DNA from: Polytrichum commune
Lineage: Eukaryota > Streptophyta > Polytrichopsida > Polytrichales > Polytrichaceae
DNA: 64,000 bases
Assembly (NCBI GenBank): GCA_950295325.1
Contig: OX485807.1
Coordinates: forward strand, 52,048,440-52,112,439
Direction: 5' to 3'
Of this stretch, positions 1 through 11,392 are shown one piece after another; position 1 is the stretch's first letter, and each line of letters begins with the position of its first letter. The notes under the pieces are model-generated. The model saw only the letters and a program-made list of their open reading frames with translations, did no database searches and was not told the DNA's origin. The translations under genes and the position numbers were made by a program.

Positions 1-720
1 CTTGGTATTTTTTTTGGTGTTTATAAGGTGGTTAGTGAATATTATTATTGTGTATTAGTTGTGAGTAGCCCTTTTGTTTGTGTGAGCGTTTTTTTTTTTT
101 GTGTTACCGGTTGTTTAATTGTTTGTGTGTTGTTTATTGTGTGTTTAATGGGCGTTTTTGTTTTTATTTTATTTGTTTGTATTCTTAGAGTTGTATTGGT
201 AAGTACTATGCTAGTTTTGTTTGGATTTAGAATGGGTGTTATGTGTATTTTACATATATCATTTGATAGTACTATACGGTATTTGTATAGGTGTTTGTTG
301 TATTTTATATATGACTATATTTCTATATTATATATTTTTGATATTGGATATGTCAAAACTAGCTTTGTCCATATAGTATTGAAGAATACTATATAGTGTT
401 TGTATTGTATGTTATTGTATTTTATATATAAATTTAAATATATTTTATATTTATTTGATATTTTGTATGTAAAATTTAGTTTTATACGTATAGTATTTAA
501 TAATACTACATGGTATTTGTTTTTGTATTTTGTATATAAATTTTTTATGTTTTTATGTTTTTTTGATGTTACGTATGTACAAAGTCATTTTTTACTTATA
601 GTATTTAATAATACTATACGGTATTTGAATTTATTTTTGTTGAGTTTGTATAAAAATATACTTTTATTTTATTTTTTCTTGACGCTACGGTTGTCAAAAC
701 TAATTTGACGTGTCAATATT
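1..720. repeat. AT-rich degenerate tandem repeat with short palindromes
   Basis: This stretch is T-rich and holds no convincing gene. A unit of about 110 bp recurs with its recognisable core near 268, 377, 490 and 598. The core is a palindrome of the form TATAGTATT-TAAT-AATACTATA followed by GGTATTTG. Two long open frames here are a by-product of the biased composition. The repeat lies just downstream of the decayed minus-strand ORF at 725-1969, so it may be the 3' part of the same unidentified mobile element, whose outer end would be left of the window. Confidence 0.6.
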
Positions 721-724
721 GCCT

Positions 725-1969
725 TCAATTTCGGGTGTGTCGGGGTGATCGGTTTGGAGAGTTTTCAGGGCGCATTTGTTTTTGGAGGAGTGCAATTTGA
801 ATTCTTAAGTTGCGGTTTGATTCTGCTTGTACTTTGTCGGCATACATTCTTGCTTCTTCTACAATTTCCTCTTTAAGTAGGTTCATCTTTTTCCGAATTA
901 CTACTGCTCCTTTATTTACCGCCTCTTCCACCATTTTGCTTAGGTCGGCTTTTGTATATCCTTTCGAGGGTGCGTTCTCCATTGCTTGGATTGTGTTGGC
1001 AAGTGCGGTGTTCACATCAGAAAACCCTAGTCTAGTAAGTTCTATTAGGGAGGGGGCGTCAATTCCATCTAGGCTTTTGGGGTGGGGTGAAAATTCTACG
1101 TATTTGCCATGAATTAGGTGATTTTGCTTCACATATTTCTTGTAGACCGCTGCGTTTAGACATTGCATATTGCATGACCCCACATGTTTCCCTTTCTCTA
1201 ATCGGAAGAAAATACCTGCTACATTTTCCTCCCCAAAGAATTTTTTTATTCCCTCCTCTAAGGCAACGGTTGTTTTGATTTTCTTGAGGTTCTTTGCAAT
1301 TAAAACTACCGCATTCTTTTTGGCCTTGTCATCCTCGGAGAGTTTCTCCATACTAGCAAAGTGTACTTTCATAATTTCATTAAAAAATGATATTTTGAAG
1401 GTTTTAACTTTCTTTGCTTGGTCCGGAGAAGGGATTTTAATACATGCAAATTCGGCACTATCATTCTTTTGCACATTGGTAACTTCAAATTCATACCCTC
1501 ACTTAAAGCTATCTTTGACAATCTCTTCATGTAATTGGAACCATTTTCTATTATTAAGTATTGGGCTAGAGATTTTGACCGAGAGCAAGCTTGCGATGAC
1601 TATAGAATCAAATGATTTGAATGCCTTTCCTCTACAATAGGTTGTATTATCCAACTTGAGAATAAATGATCTATTGCCATGTAAGAGATCATTGGCATCT
1701 TTCATTGGGTTCTTGAGGTGGAGTTTGATTGTACCACTCCACCTTTTAGAACCATGGAAGCAAATGATGGCTATAGGTTCTCCTAGTTCGATGTTCATAG
1801 CCTTTAACCTTGCTTCCGTTTTTTCATATATTTCATTTTTTGACAAGTTCCGATCACAAAGCTCAAAGGTTATAGCTACTTAGTAGTCAACAGAAAACCC
1901 TCCTTCATCCACTTCTACATCGAAGGGCACTTGAGTGAGATTGAAGTGTCCACCTTCTTTACCATCCAT
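725..1969 (-). pseudogene. Decayed mobile-element ORF with two in-frame stops (family not recognised)
   Basis: One reading frame runs from an ATG at 1969 to a stop at 725 (about 414 codons). It is interrupted only by TAA at 1880-1882 and TGA at 1499-1501. I do not recognise the product. The C-terminal third (after LDGIDAPSLIELTRLGFSDV) is predicted helical and charged (DLSKMVEEAVNKGAVVIRKK, then EEIVEEARMYADKVQAES), probably a coiled coil, and the tail is basic. The left arm of the PAL inverted duplication stops at the ATG, so this sequence looks like an insertion or the edge of one. A gag-like or other element-encoded structural protein is possible, but that is inference only. Confidence 0.45.
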
Positions 1970-3884
1970 CGTTGGCTGATAAACAGCAAAATAACTTTCC
2001 TCTGCGTCTTGAAGCATAGAGCAAAGTTTCTATGATTCAACATCTCGGTTGTTAAGCTTGGGGTCGCAGGGATCCTTTCAGCTCGCATGAATTGAACTAG
2101 AAAAAGCCATTTTGTTTGAAAATATTCTTAAATATCAATCATGATGCACTACTGAGTGCATGATCTACTTGTAGCGAGAGATGACCATGAAAATGGTGTC
2201 CTTCGCAAAATGATTTTCTTGGTGTTTATGTGTGTAGTGAGAGGTGGTGGATTATTATGGATGCGGATGGTGGAGATTGTGTATTAATTTCGGGTTGGTT
2301 TTTCGGGTCGGACCGGCTTGATTGTGAGAAATCTCAAATTGGGAAGTTGAGATTGGGAGGTAAAGGTTTATACGATCAATTGGATTAGGAGACGATGAGC
2401 ATGGTTTTTCTGCCTGATCCTTCGCACGGGAGGAATTAGTGGAAAATTGGTAATGATTTGACCAGGAGTTGGTGTAGAGATTTCTAAGGTAAGTTTGGGT
2501 TGGTGGCACTTGAGTGGAGTTCCTGAAGCGCTGAGTGGTGTTGTGAAATTGCAGGGGCCTTAGTTATCAAGGCAGTCCTTTAGGTTTGAGTAGCTATGTT
2601 TGAATTGACTTCATTACGTGCAAATTCTCAAAGCACTTAAAACTACGGTATGCTACATCTGTGATCGTTGAATTTAAATCGAAACGTGGTGAGAATAATT
2701 ATAAGCACAAGTGAGGAGGTGTTAATACCCGATATACTTTTGGCATTCTAGGAAAAGTTGAAAATTTAGATCACCTCTGATCCTTAGAAGTGTGCTCAAC
2801 TCTTCACATATAGACCCATAATCAGTATACATCTTTTGTTTATTTGTGAAGACACACTTATATATATGTTTCAGGTTCATCCTTCCAGCATTTAGAAATA
2901 GTAGTGTGAGCGGCTCATAAGGATGTTTGTACTTTAGATCTGTCTAAATGTGCTTTTCAATACCTATAGAATACGTTTAGTAGAATTGTGTTGGCTGTTG
3001 CCACTAGAAGCACAGGAGACCTAGGCGTCTTGCGTTGATGAAGTTTCTTGCAATCCTATGACAATGGTAGATTTTTTAATGTTTTAGTGATGCAAGATAA
3101 ATTTTCACATACAGAAGACAAGTTGCTCAAGTCTGATATGCTTATAGTGATAATTTATCAATGGTGAAAACTTCTCCTACTTCACCGGAAGATCGGCAAA
3201 CCTACCAGATAGGTAGATTTGCATTGTTCTTTCATTATTGTAGGTCGATTGCCTAGAAATTTCATGTTGATAGTGTAGAGGTGAAGGATGTGTTTGTTGT
3301 TGTAGAGGAAGTGTGTCAATTGTGAGTTCCCATTCACAATCTTCCCAAGAGTTGAAAGTTGACTTGGCATCAATATGCAAGTTAGATTTGAAGGCTTCAT
3401 CATCATTTAGTTTGGATGGACTACTACAACAAGATTAGTAAGAAACAATAGCCTAACATTTTGGATAGATCTACAAAGGATTGGGGATATTTAAAAGGAG
3501 AAATTTAATTAGAAGATGAGCTTGAGGCTTGGGATCTCTGGCGTCTTTGTAAACTCATACATCGTGGATGAAGGGGCTCTTGTAAATACAAGTCCCCTAC
3601 AATGTTGAGGGTGGGTTCATTCCACTTGAAATCTAACGGACTAACTTGAGGTCCATGATGTTCGTTTCAGAGTCTATTTATCTTATATTTGTTATTTTCA
3701 TACTATAGCTCGTTGTGTTTTCACCTCGCTAAATGGTCGAATAGATGAGTTTATGTAGACACCACAAATCCCTAGCCACAAGAAAAGTGGAGATTGGAGT
3801 TATTCGGGTTAGGCTTGCATATAATATCCAATTGACTTTCTGCTCCTTTGTATCACAATTATGGTCTTCACTTTCAGACTGCAG

Positions 3885-4205
3885 AACACTACACTAAATA
3901 TGATATTTGGTGCCATATGGTACTTTATAACAACTTTTCGGATGACATTTCTTATGAATAAGTGAAGTAGTTCATGGAGTAGTTCATCCATTGGCTAAAA
4001 CCCCACCTTCTCGTGTCAGCAGCTTTTGATGAAAAATTGTCATGAATAATTGAGATTTGGATGAAAAATCACTAAGTCTTGGTAAATGAGAATAACTGCA
4101 ACACTGTAAATCTATAACCCCCCTCCCCCCTCAAAAAAATTTTTAAAAAAAATTACAAGGAATGACAAATAATATTGGGTTAACATTCGGTGTTGGTGAC
4201 ACTAT
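3885..4205. mobile_element. MITE-like element in left arm
   Basis: The segment starts with CTACACTAAATATG and ends with an inverted related sequence near the GTGACACTATAATG at 4198. The equivalent segment at 38428-38800 in the right arm has the same ends (TATTTAGTGTCACC and TGGCACTAAATAT), so it was present before the duplication. In the left copy an extra segment follows, in which parts of the interior recur in inverted order at 4380-4510. No coding capacity. Confidence 0.45.
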
Positions 4206-4763
4206 AATGCAGTCTACAATTAGACTTTGCATTCACTTACTGTGTTGGTCCCTCAAGCATGGTGTCAAGTGAACTTGACCGGGCTCTGCCTTTTCCACGA
4301 ATGAGAGTGCTTGAAGTGCAAGGGTCACGGGCCCTCAATTGTGTGTGTGAGTGGCCCTACAGGCTACAGGGTAACCCACCATTATTTGTCGTTCCTGGTA
4401 AATTGTTTTGGGGATTATAGATCTACGGTGTTGCATTTACTGTCACTAACAAAGTGATTTTCATCCAAATTTCAATCATCCATGACAATATTTCATCCTA
4501 ATTTGTTGTAGATTATGAACTGTACACTTGACATATGACCAATGTTGCAGACATTTGAGAACAAATTTTAGTGCCATGATCAAAGTTGCGTTTTAGTTGA
4601 TGAGTAATTCTCTTGAAAACCTTGCAAACAATGCTTCATATGATACTAACTCACATAGATCTCTTTTTCGGGGAAGACTGTGCGTAATATTTCCAAATGA
4701 ACAAACATGTCGAGGATGTTACATATTGTGATAGATTTTCATTCCCTGTACAACAACGGGAGA

Positions 4764-5003
4764 TTAGCGACCATGGTCACAAATTCTACTATTGCGCCTG
4801 GCGCGCAGATGCTTGACTGAGTGACTGAAATCTAGGCTTCTCAATTCTGCTGCGAAGGACGATAGACGCCACTCGATCTGCATCACATTCAGAAACAGGA
4901 TTGCGCTTGGCATCGATATATAACGAGGCCTTACGTTCCACGATTCCTCAAACTTCGTCACGAATACCTCCCTTGCAAGCCTGTAGTTCATCTGGATATA
5001 CAC
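4764..5003 (-). pseudogene. DUF220-like gene remnant (left arm)
   Basis: The translation contains MNYRLAREVFVTKFEESWNVRP. It resembles the GFM(K/R)(K/R)FEG(S/C)W(K/R)VEP segment I associate with plant DUF220 proteins (a polyketide-cyclase/SRPBCC-like family). The right-arm counterpart at 37298-37370 reads GFMKKFEESSNVRP, which is closer to that family. No intact start, partner exon or full domain is visible, so this is a remnant. The family call is from memory of the motif and is not firm. Confidence 0.35.
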
Positions 5004-6327
5004 AAAAATCCGCTCAATACTTCATACCGAAGCAGAGGTGACTTTGCAAGCTTGCATTACACATTTGGAAGCACATCACCAGGAGGACAACAAGTATATT
5101 CAATCAGCTAGAATAAATGTTTGGACATGGACTTACTGTTCGTGCCCGTCGGTTTCATCCACTACAACACACAGTTTCAAAGTCCCTGAGAACCACAACA
5201 ACCTCCAACTTGCTGCTTCTTGTAGCTCGACTAATTGCCAATCTCCACCATCTTCTATAACTTTGCGAGAGGTCACGTCGTAAAAACCAAAAATCCTCAA
5301 TTTACCCAAGAAACAGTCAGTTTACACATTGACCTCTACTCGAATTACTGTGCACTCTATCGCACGGAAGAGAAAATTCATTAAATCAGTCTATGTAAGC
5401 GAAGGATTTTGCAACATCAGTTTGTTGGAACATATGTGTGTGTGAATTATCTTCACTTTCATAACACCCACAATTAGCTGAAGAGGAATTCACATACTGA
5501 TAGACTAGTACTAAGCTAAGTGATCATCGGCTCAAGAAACCGGATCATCGCCTCTAATTTTGCATATTTTGAAGGTCACAGGATAAATGCATCATACTCT
5601 TCCAAATAACTGGTAAGATTCTCATCCTTGTCATGAATTCAGATGTTAGATATACACTTCAACACAACGAGAAACTTCATGGATTACACCAAAAATGCCA
5701 TTGGTGTTTGTGGATGCATCTTGTTATTTTCAGTGTGCAGTTAGTGGATTTAGGCAACACTGTATAAACGATGTTGTAAATATAATACATGCAGGTACAA
5801 TATATATCGATGACATTCGGTGCATGTCAATATGCAGAAGAGTACACCATGACCCAAAATTCGTGTATGACATTTTGAAATATCTGGAAGTGATTTCAAT
5901 TCGATTCCAATGTGGAATAATGAATGTATGTACAAATGAATGGCAACCTACCGAGGTGGGGATGCTTTGCAATCCTCAATGAATGAATGGGTTGGTAGTA
6001 TGAAGAGTGCTTGAAGTCCTAGCAATCAAACCTGGAGATTCAGTTTGTGAAGGCCATAGCCATCCACCGGGTCAATTTTCTGCAAATAGCAGGGTTGATC
6101 CTAAGAGGCCTCCCCAAAAGAATGTCCTAAAGTGTGCGTACGTGTGGGCTCGAGTTGATTGGGCTATTGGCACGGGCTTCGTTTTTGCTTAGGCTGCATG
6201 GCTACGTGCGGATACCCATTGGCCATGTTGTTTCTTGCGAATGGGGTTCACTGAGCAATGCCTGATTCTCTTCTACAGTATTTTGCGGCGGATGCATGAA
6301 AAGGAATTCAAATCGTGAACTTGGGTT

Positions 6328-8520
6328 CTAGCACGATCGCGCAGGAAATGGGCCAGGTGCCCCGGTCCACCCCTGGACGCATTCGAGGAGGGGAGCCACC
6401 AATTTGCCCTCGGATATGGCATCAAACACCTTCTCGATCTCTTGCCCGGGGGAAACGGTTCTCAAGCCGGAGAGCAGCTGCGTTCCGAGCTCCGCCCTGA
6501 CGAACCGGTACAGGTGGTACGACCTGCAATCCCGAATCACGTTGGGCACGGACGAGACGCCCTTGTTGTCGTAGGCCTCCCGCACCGCAGGCACCACGGC
6601 CTCCAAACGCTCCTTCAATCGGGCTTCGAACACGGGGATCGTTTCCAAGATAGCTTGAGAGCTCTCGACCTTGGAGCTCTTGAGGGCGTGGTCCACCAAC
6701 ACCTCGCGCAACTTTTGCATCAAGGGGTACGTGTGGCTGGCGGCGTCGTCGATGTAGGTGAACACAGGCTGGCGTTCCACCACCAACATGAGGTCCTTCT
6801 CGCAAAATCGAGAAGGGAGCAGGACGCCGTCGCGGCCGACGAACAACGTCTTCCTCGCCACTTGAGACACCGCTTGTTTGACTGCGTCGAGCATGGTGTC
6901 CTCCACATGGCGGAGGTCCACCGCTTGGCACAAGCCCACGAGGAAGGTGGAGCTCATGAGCTTGAGGATCTCCACGGCCTCCTCGGTCTTCCTCGCGGAC
7001 ACCAAGCCCAACGAGTTCACGTCTTGGTTATGTTGCTCCGCGCTTTGCACGTGGGTGGTGACGGGGTTGGCCAAGTAGTTGAGCTCCGAGAGGTAGGAGG
7101 CCATGGCGATCTCCGCGCCCTTCATGCCGTAGTCGAGGCTGGGGTCAGGCCCTCCGCTGAGATTGGAAGGCAACCCGTTGTTGTAGTAGTCGTTGACGAG
7201 CTCGGAGAATTGTGCGAACATGAGCTTGCCGATGGCGGCCACCGCCAAACGCAAGTTGTCCATGGACACGCCGATGGGGGTGCCTTGGAAGTTGCCTCCG
7301 TGAAGGGCGCGGTCGCCGGCGGCATCGATGATGGGGTTGTCGTTCACGGAGTTGATCTCCCTCTCGATGGCGTGCGTCGCATTGCGGATGGCCTCCACTT
7401 GAGGTCCCAACCATTGGGGCGAGGTTCGTAGAGCGTACCTGTCCTGCTTGGGCTTCTTCAACGGGTCCGTCTCGTTCAACTTGGCGGCGGCCTTCATGAA
7501 CTCGCTGCCGTCCAACACCCACTCCATGATGGCGGCCGCCTCCATTTGGCCCGGGTGGTGCTTCAGTTTGTGGGTGAGCGGGTCGGCGAATTCGGGCTTC
7601 CCTTGCATGACCTCGCAAAACAACGCGGACAACACTTCCGCCAACAACACCAACACGTTGGCGTCGAAGCACACGGTGGAGGCCAACGCGGAGCCCACGG
7701 CGGTCCCGTTCACGAGTGCCAACCCCTCCTTGGGCTGCAACTCGAACGGTTCCGCGACTCCCGCGAGGCTCAAGGCTTCCCGGGCCGAGACTTCGCGGCC
7801 GTCCTCCGTGACGGCTCTCGAATTGGGTCTGGCCGTCAGCAGGCCCGCGATGTAGGACAAGGGGACGAGGTCCCCGGAGGCCGTCACGGTTCCGCGCAAT
7901 GGCAACTTGGGAGTGACGCGGGCGTTGAGCAGCTTCTCCATGGCTTCCAAAATCTCCCACCTGATGCCGGAGTAGCCTTGCATCAGCGTGTTGGTTCGCA
8001 CGAGCATGGCGGCTCTCGTGGTGGCGGTGGGCAAGGAGTTCCCCTTGGATCCCACCACCCCCGCATTCAAGAACCTGATGAGCTCCCTTTGGAGCTGCAC
8101 TCCCTGTTGGGTGCGGCGATGCGACGTGGCTCCGAAGCCCGTGGTGACGCCGTAGATGTCGCCTCCGTTCATGATCTTGTTGAGCACCCAGTCCGAGCTC
8201 TCGTCCACTCTGGCTTTGGCATTCTCCGCGTCCAACACCACGCTCACTTCCGGCCTGCGAGCCACGGCGGCCACTTGAGCCACGGTGAGGTTCACCCCCT
8301 CGATGGCCACCCGGGAGGATTGGTAGTACGTCGCGACCATTTGCTTCACCTCCTCCAAATGGCTGCCTCGCATGGCGGCCGCCGCGCGAGCCCAATTCAA
8401 GGGGTCCGCATTTCCCTCCGTCTCCTTGTGCTGCTGACATAAGCTCCCCACGGCATTGGGAGTGTGGGTCATGCTGCTACCCTCAACACTACTTGCTACT
8501 GCGGGCACCTGCAAACCCAT
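6328..8520 (-). CDS. PAL: Phenylalanine ammonia-lyase (left copy)
   Basis: Phenylalanine ammonia-lyase (730 aa) makes trans-cinnamate from L-phenylalanine, the entry to phenylpropanoids, in the cytosol as a homotetramer. The MIO prosthetic group forms from Ala214-Ser215-Gly216 in [17 protein letters not shown]. The catalytic Tyr is Y123 in [10 protein letters not shown]. Phe150-Leu151 in ELIRFLNAG is the Phe-preferring pair; tyrosine ammonia-lyases have His there. [16 protein letters not shown] and SVNDNP segments are all present. The frame is uninterrupted, whereas most flowering-plant PAL genes have one intron. The ATG at 8520 gives a normal N-terminus. Residue 669 is His where the family and the right copy have Pro (CRSYPLYRF), from CCC to CAC. 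Identity with the right copy stops about 50 bp upstream of the ATG, so the two promoters differ. Confidence 0.97.
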   Translation of the reverse strand: MGLQVPAVASSVEGSSMTHTPNAVGSLCQQHKETEGNADPLNWARAAAAMRGSHLEEVKQMVATYYQSSRVAIEGVNLTVAQVAAVARRPEVSVVLDAENAKARVDESSDWVLNKIMNGGDIYGVTTGFGATSHRRTQQGVQLQRELIRFLNAGVVGSKGNSLPTATTRAAMLVRTNTLMQGYSGIRWEILEAMEKLLNARVTPKLPLRGTVTASGDLVPLSYIAGLLTARPNSRAVTEDGREVSAREALSLAGVAEPFELQPKEGLALVNGTAVGSALASTVCFDANVLVLLAEVLSALFCEVMQGKPEFADPLTHKLKHHPGQMEAAAIMEWVLDGSEFMKAAAKLNETDPLKKPKQDRYALRTSPQWLGPQVEAIRNATHAIEREINSVNDNPIIDAAGDRALHGGNFQGTPIGVSMDNLRLAVAAIGKLMFAQFSELVNDYYNNGLPSNLSGGPDPSLDYGMKGAEIAMASYLSELNYLANPVTTHVQSAEQHNQDVNSLGLVSARKTEEAVEILKLMSSTFLVGLCQAVDLRHVEDTMLDAVKQAVSQVARKTLFVGRDGVLLPSRFCEKDLMLVVERQPVFTYIDDAASHTYPLMQKLREVLVDHALKSSKVESSQAILETIPVFEARLKERLEAVVPAVREAYDNKGVSSVPNVIRDCRSYHLYRFVRAELGTQLLSGLRTVSPGQEIEKVFDAISEGKLVAPLLECVQGWTGAPGPFPARSC

Positions 8521-8570
8521 GCTTGTCCCTCTTCTGCAAATCGATCACTCCCACCACCTGCGACTTTCTG

Positions 8571-9515
8571 GAATTCACTTACACTTACCGTATACCTTGA
8601 ACTGGAATTCGACTTACACTAACCTGCACCGAGTCTAGCAAGTGGTCTTCCTGAGTGCCTGGCCACACTTCTATTTCACTGTAGTCAAGTCGAACTAAAT
8701 TCTTGTGTTGAAGAATGTGGAAATATGTCCCAGAAGAATCCTACCAACACTCTTGGTGGAATTCCTTCTTGGAAGGTTGGAGCGGTCAAGGTGGACGACG
8801 GCACTGATTGATGGATGGGGAGATCGGATATCGATTCGTATCTAGGAAGCGGTCTGTTGGGTCAGGCGCCTGGCAAATGTGGCCGACTAAGTTAGAGATG
8901 ATGATTCCAGCAAGCCAGGAAACGGAGCTTATATGGCCGGGAGGGAGAGAGAGATCACTTGATCAAGAGAGGGATGTTCAACGTCGGCATGGAGAGTTGA
9001 TTAAATCTGCGAGTGCGAGACCTTGCTTGACTTGGGCTTGACTTCGTTTCATGATAAGTTAAGGCAACGAAGGAAAAGAATGAGCTCACGCGCCATGCTT
9101 GGCCGCTGGTCCTCCCTACTGCGCAAACCTACGATCATTGAAATGACGGGAATCTCCTCTCAGCTGAAGATTGGGGAGGTCAGCTCTTTCCAGCGTTGGG
9201 GTTTGACGTGCAAGTCTCCTTTAGAGCATCGAAGTTTGACTTGGGGCCTTGAAGCTGATACTACATTTCTTCACATTATGATTTAGTGCCACCAAAAGAT
9301 CCAGGAAGCATTGTTCATGACTTGGCACTATTCACTTAAAGTATTGATGCTTGGAAGTTGAATGTGGGTTTAAAGTGTTGAACCTTGAAGTTAAATCTAG
9401 TGGGAGTCCATTGGATCATGACATGAGGATGTCAAGCAAAACTTTATTAAGTTTCCTAGAATTCTTCATAATTCCCTTACATTTGTGATGTTTAGAATCT
9501 TCATATTATTATATG
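8571..9515. other. PAL upstream region and noncoding DNA
   Basis: This lies upstream of the left PAL gene and has no similarity to the region upstream of the right copy beyond 8570. Two short plus-strand open frames (8808-9286) have no recognisable product or splice context. I could not pick a convincing TATA box. The interval presumably holds the PAL promoter. Confidence 0.4.
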
Positions 9516-9736
9516 TTCACTAAATATGATATTTAGTGTCACTTACTATTTGGATATACACAATGCTGTATATTTTACTATTGATGTAGTTTTTTACTAA
9601 GTACGGTTGTTAAAGTTCTATAATGTCCAAACAATCAATTTAACATTTTTTGATCAAATGTGAGATATACAATAAATAGATATAAGATTGCGTAATTCCA
9701 AATAATAAGTGAAACTAAATTCCATATTTAGTGTAG
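9516..9736. mobile_element. MITE, CACTAAATAT-type TIR (copy 1)
   Basis: The left end reads CACTAAATATGATATTTAGT followed by GTCACTTACTATTTGG. The right end is its inverted counterpart (CCAAATAATAAGTGAAACT then ATATTTAGTGTAG). About 45 bp at each end pair up. It has no coding capacity. Copies with the same ends lie at 32719-32950 and 56028-56203. The sequence starts CACTA, but a clean 3-bp target duplication is not visible, so I do not assign a superfamily. Confidence 0.7.
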
Positions 9737-10775
9737 TTGATGAAGGTAGGTGTCTCTTTGTTAAGTATACAAAAAAACGCTTTGGTATACTAAAACCATA
9801 ATGTTTTTGGTCAAACGCCTAAAAGTTGCAGCAAATTGTTGATTAAATTGGATTTTATTCTTTCCATGATGACCTTTATTATTGTGTTAAATACTCGCAT
9901 GTAGAATATCAAGTTGAGATCTTCAAAACTTATTTTAAAAGTGATCATGCTCAAAAGAACATGGTTGAAAATGGTTTTAGACTTAAATTTCATGACTTTA
10001 AATATTTTGAAGTTTGAATTTTTTTGAGTTCCTTGAATTCATTATATACTTGAGGGACATCATCACAAAACTTTGTAGGAAACCATCAATTTAATGTAAA
10101 TTTATCATATTTTCAAAAACTTTTATACAATTACGTGTTCAATATGTCTACTTGCACACTACTTGTACCATCTTCATAAATGTGTAGACTTTTCTTGAAA
10201 AAAAATTGTCAACAAGAATTGCTTGGCTTTGTACAAAGTTAGTATATTTTTATGAATCACTTTCACTTAAACCTACATAACATTAAGTAGCAATGCCCTT
10301 TGAGTACCCGCAAATTTACCTCAACAAGAATCATGCGGGTGTCAAGAGACTTTTCCAAAACGTGCAACTACATTTTTGACCTCACCAACTTTCCCATTGC
10401 TTTATAGCTATTTAAATTTTTTTAGAACGTAGTTTAGCCTAGATTAGAAACTTTATCACCACTTGGCATTAGTTTTATCCTAGAAACCAACATAATTAAT
10501 ACTAAGCATTGAAAGTAACTACCCACATAGATTTAAAATAGCCTAAGTAAAACTCACACTTAGTGTTACCTTTGCTCTTGAAAGAGCATCAAACCGGCAC
10601 GCGCCGGTTTGATGATCTTTCAAGAAGGTCAAATTGGGCTTGCTACTTAATGTTATGCATGCATTGTAATGGAGTTGTGTACTTGACTGTCCTTGCGCCC
10701 TACTTTCATGGGAAGAAACTTAGAAAATAAGAAGAAATTGATGTCGGTACACGTATTGAATAGTGCCCGTTTGAA
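9737..10775. other. AT-rich host DNA with a dispersed repeat
   Basis: No gene is evident. About 9780-10020 resembles 56690-56965 inside element 2: shared runs such as GCAAATTGTTG, CCATG-GACC and GTGTTAA-TA lie in the same order. This marks a dispersed noncoding repeat. The interval ends at the target site of element 1. Confidence 0.4.
10576..10625. repeat. 50-bp near-perfect palindrome
   Basis: TCTTGAAAGAGCATCAAACC pairs with GGTTTGATGATCTTTCAAGA around a GGCACGCGCC centre, with only two mismatched pairs. It is a single copy 150 bp outside the left end of element 1. As RNA it would fold to a long hairpin. Confidence 0.8.
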
Positions 10776-10779
10776 TAGT
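10776..10779. repeat. Target site duplication TAGT, left of element 1
   Basis: TAGT directly precedes the first base of the terminal inverted repeat. The same four bases follow the right end at 30059-30062. Confidence 0.9.
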
Positions 10780-10807
10780 AACACTATATTCGTTAAATTG
10801 AGACTTT
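10780..10807. repeat. Left TIR of element 1
   Basis: It begins AACACTATATTCGTTAAATT and continues GAGACTTT. It is identical, inverted, to 30031-30058. The element 2 ends differ from it at only a few positions. Confidence 0.92.
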
Positions 10808-10934
10808 TTGGGCATTTTGAGACATTCATAGAAATAAGAACAAGGATAAATGGAACACATATTGGTGAAAGTTGTAAGATGCGAACACTTTGAAGCGGGT
10901 GTTTAGACCAAGAACCCCATTAATAACTCATATT

Positions 10935-11250
10935 TGTGATGGTTTAGGGTGGGCAATCGAAACCTTAGACCAAATTGAAGGGGACATCTTAAAACATTCA
11001 TATTAATGCACACAAAATATGAGAGCTTGTATGAATATGGTTTAGGTAGGGCAATCCAAACCATAGATCTTATTGAAGGGAAAATCTTAAAACATTCATA
11101 TTAATGCACACAAAATATGAGAGCTTGTATGAATATGGTTTAGGTAGGGCAATCCAAACCATAGATCTTATTGAAGGGGAAATCTTAAAACATTCATATT
11201 AATGCACACAATAAGGCACTCCAAACCTTAGACCATATGGAAGGGGAAAT
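10935..11250. repeat. 98-bp tandem repeat near left end of element 1
   Basis: Just over three copies of a 98-bp unit containing GGTTTAGGTAGGGCAATCCA and CATTCATATTAATGCACACA lie side by side. The two central copies are almost identical, and the outer two are diverged. This is a subterminal repeat between the TIR and the first coding sequence. Confidence 0.85.
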
Positions 11251-11392
11251 CATGTCTAACTTATATTATTGCAAAAAAAAACATACAAAGTGTGGCATGT
11301 AAAATGCATATCATGCTAACACCACACATCCATTGGATAGTGCGACCCAAAATGTTCTTGCCTATGGCCCAAAACCCTACGCCTACTATGGC

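Larger units (their letters stand above)
1970..8570 (-). repeat. Left arm of large inverted duplication carrying PAL
   Basis: The reverse complement of this interval matches 34072-40905. From 5580 to 8570 the copies are nearly identical and collinear (left plus right coordinate is always 42642). Outside 5580 the match continues but falls to roughly 90 percent, with indels, for example 2461-2640 against 40254-40420 and 4990-5060 against 37235-37310. The match stops near 1970, where an unrelated ORF starts. The 3.6 kb outside the core holds no intact gene: I see MITE-like ends near 3885-4205, AT-rich noncoding DNA and gene remnants. Confidence 0.85.

Noticed and set aside
28-708. Two plus-strand frames at the window start encoding Tyr/Phe/Ile-rich peptides
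   Set aside because: T-rich repeat DNA gives such frames by composition. No conserved motif is present.
6442-8442. Long frames antisense or out of frame to PAL (and the same at 34200-36200)
   Set aside because: They are shadows of a GC-rich coding sequence and have no family resemblance.
9516-9736. Assignment of the MITE family to the CACTA superfamily
   Set aside because: Ends begin CACTA, but no 3-bp target duplication is visible and the outer CTA/TAG bases look like part of the inverted repeat.
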